In this document: in pieces, positions 22,211 to 32,134 of the stretch
How positions within the stretch are numbered: position 1 is the stretch's first letter
Layout of the letters: the number at the start of each line of letters is the position of its first letter
NCBI GenBank assembly: GCA_029260755.1
Contig: JAJDCQ010000213.1
Span: 62,001-126,000 of the forward strand
Reading direction: 5' to 3'
DNA length: 64,000 nt
Origin: Planctomycetota bacterium
Lineage (GTDB): Bacteria; Planctomycetota; J058; JAJDCQ01
Position numbers and translations under genes: made by a program
The notes under the pieces: generated by a model
Told to the model about the DNA's origin: nothing
Database searches by the model: none
Seen by the model: the letters and a program-made list of their open reading frames with translations, nothing else

Positions 22211-22698
22211 GCGCGCCCCTCCCGGTCCAGCCCTTCGTCCGGCCGTTGCCGCTCCTCGCCCTGGCCGTCATGGCGTTCAACGATCACGTCCTCAAGGCGG
22301 CGTGGCCGGGCTTCGTGACGGGCAAGATCTCCGATGTCGCCGTCGTCCTCTACGGCCCGGCGCTCCTGACCGCCTGCTGGGGGCTCGCCCTCCTCGCGGT
22401 CGCCCCGCTCGCTCGCCACGCGGGGACGCGCCTCGACCCGCGCCCGACCCGTCGCCGGCTCGCCGTCTCGGCGGCGGTCGTCGCGGCGATCCTCGCGGCG
22501 ATCAACCTCTCGCCTCGTCTCCGCGACGTCTACGTCGCGCTCCTCTCGGCCGCGGATGTGCCCGGCCTCGCGCCCGGCGGCTACCGCTACCTCGTCGACC
22601 CGACCGACCTCCTCGCCCTGCTCGCGCTGCCGCTCGCCCTCTGGGACGGCCGGCGCGCGATCGATGGCGGGGGTGTTCGCCAGGAGACCGCCCCGTGA
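22207..22698 (+). CDS. Multi-TM membrane protein of unknown function
   Basis: ATGA overlap with upstream gene; hydrophobic segments. Confidence 0.7.
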   Translation: MSAPLPVQPFVRPLPLLALAVMAFNDHVLKAAWPGFVTGKISDVAVVLYGPALLTACWGLALLAVAPLARHAGTRLDPRPTRRRLAVSAAVVAAILAAINLSPRLRDVYVALLSAADVPGLAPGGYRYLVDPTDLLALLALPLALWDGRRAIDGGGVRQETAP

Positions 22699-23138
22699 GC
22701 TGTGACCGTCTGCGTGATCTCGGAGGGAAGTCGGCGCAGCTCGCGCTCGTCGGCGCGGCCGTCTTCCTGACGATGGCGAACAGCATGGCGCCGCCGGTGC
22801 GCCAGGTGACCGAGGTGACCGAGCGCGAGGGCTCCGTCGAGATCGCCCTCGACGCGCGGGTCTACGTCGACAAGCCGCTCGAGGCGACCCTTCCCGCGGG
22901 CGACTATGCCCGGGTGACCCTCGTCGCGATCGCATCGGACGGCGAGCGGACCGTCCTCGAGGTCGACGGCGACGATCCGCGGCTCCGCGCCGATCCCGTT
23001 CGTCTCGAGCTCCGACCGCCGGCGGAGGCCGGTCTCCACGACGGTCAGGTCGAGCCGGAGACGTGGGAGCTGCGGGTCGAGACCGCCGACGGCGCCGCGA
23101 CGCGATTGCGCTTCGTCGTCACCGGAGTCGTGAAGTGA
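22695..23138 (+). CDS. Small secreted/anchored hypothetical protein
   Basis: GTGA overlap with upstream gene; N-terminal hydrophobic segment. Confidence 0.65.
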   Translation: MSCDRLRDLGGKSAQLALVGAAVFLTMANSMAPPVRQVTEVTEREGSVEIALDARVYVDKPLEATLPAGDYARVTLVAIASDGERTVLEVDGDDPRLRADPVRLELRPPAEAGLHDGQVEPETWELRVETADGAATRLRFVVTGVVK

Positions 23139-23782
23139 AGCGCGCGCTCGTCGGGCTCGCCGCGACGACCCTGCTCGTCGTCTCCGGCTGCTCCCTCCCG
23201 GTCGCGGCGAAGCCGCTCGCGCGGTCGGTCGACCTCGTCCTCGAGGACGCCCGCGAGGACCGATTCGACGAGCGAGAGGGCTACGCCGGCTTCATGGCGA
23301 CCGGCGCCCTCGCCGCGGTCCCGCTCCTCCCCTTCCTCACGATCGACGCCGAGCACTACCTCGACCGGAGCCTCGCCCCCGAGATCCGCGCGGCCATCGG
23401 CGAGACGCGCCTCTTCGGCGAGGTGCTCGGGCCGGGCGACCTGACCGAAGCCCGCGCCGCCGCGGCGTGGGAGCTGCGGGTGACCCTCATCCACACGGCG
23501 CGCGGACGCCGTCGGACGTTCTACGGCCTCCTGTTCCCGGGCGTCATCTTCCATCTCGTCGGCGCCCCGTTCGACTGGACGTTCGCGACCGTCGAGCTCC
23601 GGATCGAGGCGATCGCCCGCGACGGCAGCTCCGGCGCCGCGCTCGTCGGCGAAGGCGGCGACACCGACGTCGGCTTCGAGTGGATCTACGAGGACGGCGA
23701 CGCGGAGGAGCGCGAGGAGCGGCTCCACGAAGCGCTCCGGACGGCCCTCGCCGAGGCGCTCGAGCCGCTGTTCACCCGCTGA
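23135..23782 (+). CDS. Hypothetical lipoprotein
   Basis: GTGA overlap; LLVVSGCS lipobox. Confidence 0.7.
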   Translation: MKRALVGLAATTLLVVSGCSLPVAAKPLARSVDLVLEDAREDRFDEREGYAGFMATGALAAVPLLPFLTIDAEHYLDRSLAPEIRAAIGETRLFGEVLGPGDLTEARAAAAWELRVTLIHTARGRRRTFYGLLFPGVIFHLVGAPFDWTFATVELRIEAIARDGSSGAALVGEGGDTDVGFEWIYEDGDAEEREERLHEALRTALAEALEPLFTR

Positions 23783-23795
23783 CCGGCGGCGCCCG

Positions 23796-26700
23796 TCAGT
23801 CCTCGAGCGAGCGAAGCAGGCGCTCGAGGTACGCGGCCGGCGCCTCGCTCGCCGCCTGGGCGCGCTCGATCTCGACGCGGGCGCCTTCCTCGTCGCCCAT
23901 CCCGAGGCGCGCCTGGACGAGCGGGATCGCGCCGACGGGCGCGCCGCCCGCGCGGGCGGCGTCGAGGAGCTCGGCGGCCCAGGCGAACTGGCCTCGGAAG
24001 AGATGCCATCGGCCGAGGGTCGCCTTCGCCGCGGCGTCGTCGGGGTCGGTCGCGAGCCGGGCGGCCGCCTCGGCCGCCGCGGCGCCGAGGCGCTCGTGGC
24101 GGCCGGGCCGCGCGAAGTCCCAGCGGATGAGCCGGCCGTCGGCTCCCGCGCTCACGACGACGTCGGTGCCGGGCGCGGCGGCCACGCGCTGCACGAACGA
24201 GCCGTGCTCCTCGAGGGCGCGGAGGCGCTTGCCGACCTCGGCGTCGGCGAGGTCGAGGGTCTGGTCGCCGCCCCCGCTCACGAGGAGGCGGCCGGCCTCG
24301 ATGAACGCCGCGTCCATCACCCACTCGGACGCCCCGTCCACCTCGTGGAGGACCGTCCCGTCGGTCGCGTCGAGCAGCCGCAGCGTCGAGGTGCGGAAGC
24401 CTCCGGCCGCGAGCATCTCTCCGTCGGTCGAGAAGGCGAGGGCGTGGACCGGATCGCCCGCCTCGAACCGCCAGCGGCGACGTCCGGCGCTCGCGTCGAA
24501 GAGGGTGACGGCGGCCGCGTCGCCGGTGGCGATCGAGCGACCATCGGGGGAGTGCTCGAGGCCGGTGACGATCCCGGCGAGGCCGGTCAGGCGACGCCGC
24601 TCCTCGCCCGTCTCGAGGTCGAGGATCACGACGAGACCGTCGGCGCCCACCGCGACCGTGCGTCCGTCCGGCGCGAGGGAGAGCGAGTTCGCCGCCTCGA
24701 CCGTCGCGCGAAGCTCGCGGCGGACCTCGCCCGTCGCGAGGTCCCAGATGACGACGTCGCCGTCGTAGTCGACGGTGACGACGGTGGCGAGGTCGGCGGT
24801 GATCGCCGCGCCGGTCACGCTCGCGCGGTCCTCGTAGCCGGGCAGGTCTCCGAGCGATCGTCCCGAGGCGACGTCGACGAGGCGCAGGTCGCCGTCGTTG
24901 CTCCCGGCCACCGCCACGCGGCCGTCGATGGAGACCGCGAGGGCGGTGAACGGCACGGCGAGGCTCGCCCCGCCGATCTCGGCGACCTCGAGCTCCTCGT
25001 CGATGTCCCAGAGATGGACGCGTCCGTCGCGGCCTCCCGAGAGGACGTGCCTCCGGTCGCCCGAGAATGCGACGGCGGTGATCCAGCCCCCGCCGGGGTC
25101 CGCGAGGACGCGCGCCGTCTCGCCGGTCGCGAGGTCCCAGACCCGGACGTCGCCGTCCCAGCTCCCGCTGACGACGCGGCGTCCGTCAGGGGCGATCGCC
25201 ATCCGGACGACCTGGTTGCGGTGGCCGCGAAGGGTGAGCGATGGCATCCCGGTTCGCGCGTCCCACACGCCGAGCGATCGGTCCGAGCTCGCCGAGACGA
25301 GGCGCTCGCCGTCGGCCGAGACGGCGAGGTCATTGATGGATGCCAGGAACGTCGCGCCGTCGGACACGATGCTCTGGAGGAGCTGATCGCTCTCGGTCTC
25401 CCAGAGGCGGATCTCCCCGTCGGCGCCGGCGGTGAACCAGCGGTCGCCCGCCTCGGTCACGGCGACGGCCGTGATCGCGCCTTCGTGCGGGACGGCCCGC
25501 ATCGGTGACGCCGGCTCCACGATCGCCCCGTCGGGCAGGGTGACGATCCGCGCGTGACCGTCGCGCCCGCCGACGAGGAGCCGTTCCGCGCCCGGGAAGA
25601 ACGCGACGGGGAGGACGCCGGACCGCTCGCCGTCGGCGATGCGGAACGAGGCGGTCGTCCTTCCGGTCGCGAAGTCGCGCACCGTGACGCGTCCGTCGGC
25701 GTCGGTCGTCGCGATCGATCGACGGTCGGCCGAGAGCGTCGCGTGTCCGATCGCCGACGCCCCGGCCGAGGAGATGGTGGTCTCGACCCGCCCGGTGACG
25801 ACGTCGTGGATGAGGATCGCGCCGTCGATGCTCACGCTGAGGGCGCGCCGTCCGTCGTCGAGGAAGGCCACGAGCGCCACCGTGGCGCGCTCGGTCCCTC
25901 CGCCGAGCTCGAGGACCGGCGGCGGCGACTCCCGGTACGACGTCCAGTAGCCGAGCTCCGCCGCGTGCGGCGGACGCCCGAGCTCGTCGAGGACGGCGCG
26001 CGCCTCGCCGAAGCGCGCGCGCGCCTCGTGCCAGCGCTCGGCGAGGCCGAGGGCGTCGCCCTGGGCGATGAGGCTCTCGGCGAACGCGAGGCGGGTCCGG
26101 TCGCGCTCCGCCCGGACCGCTCCGAACCCGACGATGAGGCCGACGACGATCAGGATGGTCGCCGCGATGAGGCTCCAGCGGAGCAGCCGTCCGTTGCGGG
26201 CGGCCCGCTCGCGGTCGGCGGTCGCGGCCGCGATGCGAGCGCGCAGGGCGACGAGGTCGGCGTCGTCGTTCCGGAGCGCCGGGGCGAGCCTCTCGCCAGC
26301 GGGCAAGGCGCCGCCGTCCTCGCACGTCGCGTCCGCCTCGGCGGTGGGGTTCTGCTCGACGACGAGCTGGGCCTCGGCGAGGCCGAGGTCGTCGTTCCGG
26401 AGCGCCGTCTCGGCGTAGACGATCCGGGCGCGCCGCTCGCCCTCGATCGCCTGGGCGTTCCCGTCCCAGAGCAGCCGCGCCTGGCGGAACCCGGCGATCG
26501 CGTCGGCGAACAGGGCGTAGAGGCAGTTGCGGTGGACCTCGGCGCTCTCGGGGATGCCGTCGCCATCGAGGTCGCCGGCCGTCTCGCCGCGCCGCGCGCG
26601 CTCGAGCGCGACCGAGAGGGTCCGCGCCGCCGCGCGCGAGACCTCGCGGCTCTCGCGATGCCGGAGGAAGTCGCGGAGCGCCTCCTGGAGCTCGGCGATG

Positions 26701-28106
26701 CTCTGGAAGCGATCCTCGGGCCGGCGCGCCATCGCCTTGCGGCAGATCGCCCGGATCTCGGTCGGCACCTCGGTGTCGCGGAACTCGGGCGGCTCGCTCT
26801 TCACCGCGTGGCGGAGCGTCTCGAGGAGGCCGTTGGCCCGGTGCGGCGGCTGACCGGTGGCGATCTCGTAGGCGATCGCGCCGAGGAGGTAGACGTCGGT
26901 CCACGGCCCGATCTCGTCGCCGTCGCCCTCGGCGAGCTCGGGCGGCATGTAGTTCGGCGTTCCGAGCGGGTCGCGGATCTCATCGGCGTGCGGGATGATC
27001 GCCAGCTCGTCGGGCGTCTCGCCGTCGCCGAAGAGACAGGCGAGGCCCCAGTCCATCACGAGCACCTCGCCGAACTCGCCGAGCATCACGTTCTCGGGCT
27101 TGAGGTCGTTGTGGACGATCCCGCGGGAGTGGGCGAAGGCGACCGCGTTGCATACCTGCACGAGCGTCCGGACGTGGCGCACCTTCTGGTCGGCGCTCGA
27201 GAGCCCGGCGAGCTCCGGCGGCGGCTCGCTCCCCGGCGGCGGGTGGAGCAGGTCCTTCCACGAGCGTCCGCCGACGAGCTTCATCGCGAGCATCACCTCG
27301 CCGCCAGGCGACTCGCCGAGCTCGTAGACCGGCACGATGTTCGGATGCTCGAGGGCGCCGGTCGCGAGCGACTCGGCGACGAACTTCGTCCGCATGCCCG
27401 GGCTCGCCGCCTCGCCCTTGATCCGCTTGACGGCCACCACGCGCTGGAGGCTCCGCTGCTTCGCGCGGTAGACGACGCCCATGCCGCCGCGGCCGATCTC
27501 CTCGAGGAGATCGAAGCCGACCGCGCGCGAAACCTCGTCCGACGACGGCGGGCGGTGCCCGCCGGCGGACGGCGGCCTCGAGTCGACGTGGGCGAGCTCG
27601 ATCGTCGCCGCCGAGGCGACGGCCGGGTCGGCGGCCGGGTCGCGCGACGGGGCGTCGCCGAGCTCGACCGTCTCGTCCCCCGGCGCCGCGCGACCCGCGG
27701 CGTCGGGATCGAGGGCGACCGTCTCCTGGGCGGCGACCTCGTCGTGGTGGGGCGCCTCGCGAGGCTCGACGCTCGGGTGCGAGCCGGGGCGATCGGGCCG
27801 ATCGGCGGTGGCGTGAGTGGCCTCGACGATGGTCTCGGCGCAGACGTCGGGCTCGGCGCCGGAGTCAGGGGGCGGGTCGAAGCCCGGGGCGAGGGTGAGG
27901 TGGAGCTCGGGGAGCGGCGCGGTCGCGTTCGCCGCGGCGGACTCGTCGTCACGCTCGCGGACCGCATCGGGCTCGCGACGATAGGTCTCGCCGGGGTCGC
28001 GGTCGGCCCAGTCGCTCTCGCCGAGGAGACGCGTCCACCGCCGGCGTAGTGCTTCGGTGTCGGGCGTCCCCGATGGGCCGGGCTTGGGGGAGGAGTCGTC
28101 GTGCAT
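23796..28106 (-). CDS. Ser/Thr protein kinase with C-terminal WD40 repeats
   Basis: GRGGMGVVYRAKQ, HNDLKPENVM, MDWGLA; TM; many repeats such as GHRNQVVRMAIAPDGRRVVSGSWDGDVRVWDLATGE. Confidence 0.9.
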   Translation of the reverse strand: MHDDSSPKPGPSGTPDTEALRRRWTRLLGESDWADRDPGETYRREPDAVRERDDESAAANATAPLPELHLTLAPGFDPPPDSGAEPDVCAETIVEATHATADRPDRPGSHPSVEPREAPHHDEVAAQETVALDPDAAGRAAPGDETVELGDAPSRDPAADPAVASAATIELAHVDSRPPSAGGHRPPSSDEVSRAVGFDLLEEIGRGGMGVVYRAKQRSLQRVVAVKRIKGEAASPGMRTKFVAESLATGALEHPNIVPVYELGESPGGEVMLAMKLVGGRSWKDLLHPPPGSEPPPELAGLSSADQKVRHVRTLVQVCNAVAFAHSRGIVHNDLKPENVMLGEFGEVLVMDWGLACLFGDGETPDELAIIPHADEIRDPLGTPNYMPPELAEGDGDEIGPWTDVYLLGAIAYEIATGQPPHRANGLLETLRHAVKSEPPEFRDTEVPTEIRAICRKAMARRPEDRFQSIAELQEALRDFLRHRESREVSRAAARTLSVALERARRGETAGDLDGDGIPESAEVHRNCLYALFADAIAGFRQARLLWDGNAQAIEGERRARIVYAETALRNDDLGLAEAQLVVEQNPTAEADATCEDGGALPAGERLAPALRNDDADLVALRARIAAATADRERAARNGRLLRWSLIAATILIVVGLIVGFGAVRAERDRTRLAFAESLIAQGDALGLAERWHEARARFGEARAVLDELGRPPHAAELGYWTSYRESPPPVLELGGGTERATVALVAFLDDGRRALSVSIDGAILIHDVVTGRVETTISSAGASAIGHATLSADRRSIATTDADGRVTVRDFATGRTTASFRIADGERSGVLPVAFFPGAERLLVGGRDGHARIVTLPDGAIVEPASPMRAVPHEGAITAVAVTEAGDRWFTAGADGEIRLWETESDQLLQSIVSDGATFLASINDLAVSADGERLVSASSDRSLGVWDARTGMPSLTLRGHRNQVVRMAIAPDGRRVVSGSWDGDVRVWDLATGETARVLADPGGGWITAVAFSGDRRHVLSGGRDGRVHLWDIDEELEVAEIGGASLAVPFTALAVSIDGRVAVAGSNDGDLRLVDVASGRSLGDLPGYEDRASVTGAAITADLATVVTVDYDGDVVIWDLATGEVRRELRATVEAANSLSLAPDGRTVAVGADGLVVILDLETGEERRRLTGLAGIVTGLEHSPDGRSIATGDAAAVTLFDASAGRRRWRFEAGDPVHALAFSTDGEMLAAGGFRTSTLRLLDATDGTVLHEVDGASEWVMDAAFIEAGRLLVSGGGDQTLDLADAEVGKRLRALEEHGSFVQRVAAAPGTDVVVSAGADGRLIRWDFARPGRHERLGAAAAEAAARLATDPDDAAAKATLGRWHLFRGQFAWAAELLDAARAGGAPVGAIPLVQARLGMGDEEGARVEIERAQAASEAPAAYLERLLRSLED

Positions 28107-28344
28107 GGTCGAGCGGTGGGCGCGTCGCGCCGTCCTTTGCGCCTGGCATCCTACGGCCCGCGCTCTCCGCCGACCACTGACGGCGACCCTTCGTCGACCC
28201 GGCGGTCGCCTCGCCCGACATCCCGTATGCGCGCCGGCCGACATTCCATTCGTCGATCGCGAGGATGCGCGGCCGCCGGTCCGCGTGCGCCGACGACGCG
28301 CGAGCGGTAGGATGCCGCCCTCGCTCGACCGGGAGACCACTGAG

Positions 28345-28842
28345 ATGCAAGAGCAACCCTCGGCCGTCCATCGCCTCCGCCGTCTCTACGACGCAGGGGC
28401 CGACCTGGTCTCCTACCTTCAGAGCCCGCTCCTGCTCGTGCTGCGGCTCCACTGGGGCTGGCAGTTCTTCGTGAGCGGCAAGGGCAAGCTCGGGCGGATC
28501 GACCAGGTCGCCGACTGGTTCGGCGGCGGCCTCGGCATCCCCTTCCCGACGGCGAACGCGTATGCGGCCAGCCTCACCGAGATGATTGGTGGGATGCTTC
28601 TCATCATTGGGCTCGGTTCGCGCGTCGTCGCGGTCCCTCTGATCGCGACGATGGTCGTGGCGATGGCGACGGCCCACGTCGACGCCGTCCACGGCTTCTG
28701 GGACGATCCCGACCGGTTCTTCACCCAGGCGCCGATGCCGTTTCTCCTCGCATCGCTCGCCGTCCTGATCTGGGGCCCCGGCCTCTTCAGCATCGACGGG
28801 CTGATCCGGTTCACCGGCCCGCGCGACGACGCCAAGGGCTGA
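28345..28842 (+). CDS. DoxX family membrane protein
   Basis: LVLRLHWGWQFFVSGKGKLG...EMIGGMLLIIGLGSRVVAVPL. Confidence 0.8.
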   Translation: MQEQPSAVHRLRRLYDAGADLVSYLQSPLLLVLRLHWGWQFFVSGKGKLGRIDQVADWFGGGLGIPFPTANAYAASLTEMIGGMLLIIGLGSRVVAVPLIATMVVAMATAHVDAVHGFWDDPDRFFTQAPMPFLLASLAVLIWGPGLFSIDGLIRFTGPRDDAKG

Positions 28843-28856
28843 GCCCCCCGAACCTC

Positions 28857-28877
28857 GGCGGAACGAACGGTTCCGCC
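28857..28877 (+). terminator. Candidate terminator-like hairpin GGCGGAAC-GAACG-GTTCCGCC
   Basis: 8-bp perfect stem 15 nt after DoxX stop; no clear U-tract. Confidence 0.35.
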
Positions 28878-28993
28878 GGCGCGTCCAACCGAAAGGGGCG
28901 GGACGCTTTCGGGGCGGGGTGAGGCCGCCGGTCATTGGCCGGCCAAGGACTTAGGGGCTATTCTCACGGTCGGGGAGAGCCCCTGCCGGCGCC

Positions 28994-31900
28994 ATGTCGA
29001 CTCAGCACCCGCCACCGCCGCCGCCTCCTCCGCCGCCCTCGGCGTCGGTGCCGCCCCCTCCCCCTCCGCCGCCGCCTCCACCCCCACCGCCCTCGAGCGT
29101 CGGGGGGCGGCCGCCCCCTCCGCCCCCACCTCCGCCCGTCTCGGCGTCGGGCGCCTGGACCGGGGTGATGCCGGCGGTCGCGACCTGGTCGCCCGAGGGG
29201 TCGTCGCTCAAGCCCGAGGTCGCCGCCGAGGTCGTCGCCGCGAGCGGCGATCCGTCGCGCCGCTTCGACCGGTTCTTCCTCCTGTCCGAGCTCGGGCGGG
29301 GCGGCATGGGCGCGGTCTACCGGGCCTACGATCCGCAGAAGGACCGGGTCGTCGCGATCAAGGTCGTCATCTTCGGCGCGACCCAGTCGGCCCAGGAGGA
29401 CATGGCCCGCTTCCGGCGCGAGGCGCAGGCCGCCTGGACGCTGATCCACCCCTCGATCGTCCCCTGCGACGAGGGCGGCCAGGTCGACGGGCGCGCCTTC
29501 ATCGTGATGAAGTTCATCGAGGGCAAGACCCTCGAGCATCTCTGCGTGGAGCGCGATGGCGGACGGCTCGAGCCGGAGAGCGCGGCGGAGATCATGCGCC
29601 AGATCGCCGATGCGATCGCGCACGCGCACGAGGGCAACACGATCCACCGCGACGTGAAGCCGCAGAACATCCTCGTCGAGCCCGACGGCCACGCCTGGTT
29701 GACCGACTTCGGCCTCGCCCGCGACGCGATCACCAACGACCACGGCCTGACCCAGACGGGGCAGGCGCTCGGCACCCCGCACTACATGGCGCCCGAGCAA
29801 GCCGAGGCTCGCCAGGATCAGATCGGGCCGCCGGTCGACATCTACGCGCTGGGCGGCGTCCTCTACCGGTGCCTCGCCGGTCGCCCCCCGTTCAAGGCCG
29901 AGACGGCCGCCGGGATCCTCAAGCAGGTGCTCTTCGAGGACGCCGCGCCGATCGCCGAGCACCTCGGCGAGGGCGTCGTCCCCGAGGAGATCGACGCCGT
30001 CGCGCGGAAGTGTCTCGCGAAGGACCCCGAGGACCGATACGCGTCGGCGGCCGACATGGTCGCCGACATCGAGCGCTTCATCGCGGGCGAGCCGGTCGAG
30101 GCGCTCGGAAACAAGAAGAGGCGAATCGTCGCTCCGAAGCGGAAGTCGGGGATGGCCTCCTCGTCAGGGGGCAAGGGTGGCGCCAAGCGGCCGAGCAGCG
30201 AGCGCCGCGCCGGCGTCGTCTCATCCCGGACGAAGCGGACGAGCAACAGCGAGCGCCGCGTGTCGGCGGTCTCGGAGCGGACGGGCCGTCGCACGACGAG
30301 CTCCGAGCGCCGCGCCGCCGGGCGGACGAGCGGACGGCGCCCGTCGGGCGACGCGCGGCAGGCATCGTCCTACACGCCGTCGAGCGGCGGGATGAGCCCC
30401 GCCGTCACCGTCGGGATCGCCGCGGTCGTCCTCGTCGTCCTCGGGATCGCCGCGTGGTTCGCCCTGAAGGGACCCTCCACGCCGACGCCCGACGGAGGCG
30501 GCGGCGGCGAGGTGAGCGGCGGCGGCGCGACCGGAGGGAGCGGCGGCGGCGGCGGCGATGACGACGACTCGGGCAGCGGCGATCCGTCGCGTCCGCCGGC
30601 GAGCCTCGTCGACCTCGAGCCGAGCGACACCGGCACCGTCTGGCTGAACGACCGGTCGATCCCCGTGAGCGGCCGCGTCGAGGATCCGCGCGACGGCCCG
30701 GTCCGCGTCGCGCTCGGGACCGGCGCGGAGCGCGAGGTCGCCGTCGATGGGCGCGGGCGGTTCGAGACGACCGTCGAGGTTCCCGACGGCCGCTCGGAGA
30801 TCATCGTCCGGGCCGGTCGCGGCGCGAACGAGACGGTCGTGACCCTGACCGTCGCGGTCGACAGCGAGCCGCCGCGGATCGAGTCGGTCGAGCTCGCCGC
30901 GTCGCCCGGCGACCCGCTCTCGATGGAGGCGCGCGTCGTCGTCGACGACGACAACGCCCAGGAGGTGCGGTTCACCGTCCTGGTCGACGGCGAGCAGGTC
31001 GGCTCGGGCACCGAGCGGATCGTCGGCGGCAACGTCGCCTACCGGTTCCGGGTCGGCGGGAACGCGGTCGGGCGGCGGCTGACCCTCGAGCTGCAGGTCG
31101 CCGACCGCGCGGGGAACGTCAAGTCGCAGCGGACCGAGCCGATCACCGTCGGCGGCGGAGGCGACCCGGGACCGGGACCGGACCCCGGCCCGGGACCTGG
31201 GCCCGGACCGACGCCCGACCCGATCCCGGCCGCTGGCGAGCTCCTCCGGCGGATCGTCCCGACCGACGCCCAGCGCGCGCACGCGCAGGGCGGCGAGCCG
31301 CTCGGCTTCGAGCTCAACGAGGGGATGTCGTTCATCGTGATCCCGCCCGGGCGCTTCTCGATGGGCATCGCGGAGAAGGCGGGGCGTGAGGTGCCGGCCG
31401 GGCTGCGCGCGCACGACGTCACGATCACCAGGCCCTTCTACATCACGCAGACCGAGATCACGAACGCGCAGATCGAGAACTGGCGCGCGGGCTTCTCGCG
31501 GTCGAAGGGCACGCCGCCCGCCCTCGCCGCGCCGACCCACCCGGCCGTCATGGTCACCTGGGACGAGGCGAGCGAGTTCTGCCGCTGGCTCAGCGAGGGT
31601 CTCGGCGAGCCGGGCATGTTCCGGCTGCCGACCGAGGCGGAGTGGGAGTACGCCGCCCGCGGCGGGACGAGCTTCCAGAACTACTACTGGCGCGGCGCCC
31701 GGAAGATCGTCGACCACGCGAACGTCGGTAACCCCTCCACCGGGAAGCGAGTCCGGATGCCGCCGGGGCACGAGCTGTTCGATCTCGAGGATCGGCACCC
31801 CGACATCGCGTCGGTCGCGAACTACGAGCCGAACCCGTTCGGCCTGTTCGACGTCATCGGCAACGCGATGGAGTGGACCGGCGACTGGTTCGGCGACTAC

Positions 31901-32083
31901 GGCGGCGCCGCGACCGATCCGACCGGACCGGCGACCGGCAAGGCCCGCGTGCTGCGCGGCGGCGGCTGGGCGAGCGGTCCCGCCGAGGCGAGCGTCATCT
32001 CGCGGATGGGCGCGGAGCCCGGCCGGACGACCGCATCGGTCGGCTTCCGCATCGTTGCCGTCCGGGCGCCGAAGGGTCAGTGA
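28994..32083 (+). CDS. Ser/Thr protein kinase with Pro-rich N-terminus and C-terminal SUMF/FGE-like domain
   Basis: GRGGMGAVYRAYD, HRDVKPQN, DFGLARD; TM; C-term FIVIPPGRFSMG...RLPTEAEWEYAARGG...GNAMEWTGDWF...VLRGGGW. Confidence 0.9.
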   Translation: MSTQHPPPPPPPPPPSASVPPPPPPPPPPPPPPSSVGGRPPPPPPPPPVSASGAWTGVMPAVATWSPEGSSLKPEVAAEVVAASGDPSRRFDRFFLLSELGRGGMGAVYRAYDPQKDRVVAIKVVIFGATQSAQEDMARFRREAQAAWTLIHPSIVPCDEGGQVDGRAFIVMKFIEGKTLEHLCVERDGGRLEPESAAEIMRQIADAIAHAHEGNTIHRDVKPQNILVEPDGHAWLTDFGLARDAITNDHGLTQTGQALGTPHYMAPEQAEARQDQIGPPVDIYALGGVLYRCLAGRPPFKAETAAGILKQVLFEDAAPIAEHLGEGVVPEEIDAVARKCLAKDPEDRYASAADMVADIERFIAGEPVEALGNKKRRIVAPKRKSGMASSSGGKGGAKRPSSERRAGVVSSRTKRTSNSERRVSAVSERTGRRTTSSERRAAGRTSGRRPSGDARQASSYTPSSGGMSPAVTVGIAAVVLVVLGIAAWFALKGPSTPTPDGGGGGEVSGGGATGGSGGGGGDDDDSGSGDPSRPPASLVDLEPSDTGTVWLNDRSIPVSGRVEDPRDGPVRVALGTGAEREVAVDGRGRFETTVEVPDGRSEIIVRAGRGANETVVTLTVAVDSEPPRIESVELAASPGDPLSMEARVVVDDDNAQEVRFTVLVDGEQVGSGTERIVGGNVAYRFRVGGNAVGRRLTLELQVADRAGNVKSQRTEPITVGGGGDPGPGPDPGPGPGPGPTPDPIPAAGELLRRIVPTDAQRAHAQGGEPLGFELNEGMSFIVIPPGRFSMGIAEKAGREVPAGLRAHDVTITRPFYITQTEITNAQIENWRAGFSRSKGTPPALAAPTHPAVMVTWDEASEFCRWLSEGLGEPGMFRLPTEAEWEYAARGGTSFQNYYWRGARKIVDHANVGNPSTGKRVRMPPGHELFDLEDRHPDIASVANYEPNPFGLFDVIGNAMEWTGDWFGDYGGAATDPTGPATGKARVLRGGGWASGPAEASVISRMGAEPGRTTASVGFRIVAVRAPKGQ

Positions 32084-32134
32084 CGATCGCGTGATCTTGA
32101 CGATCGCTCGGGGCGCGTGTCAGGATCCTCGTCC

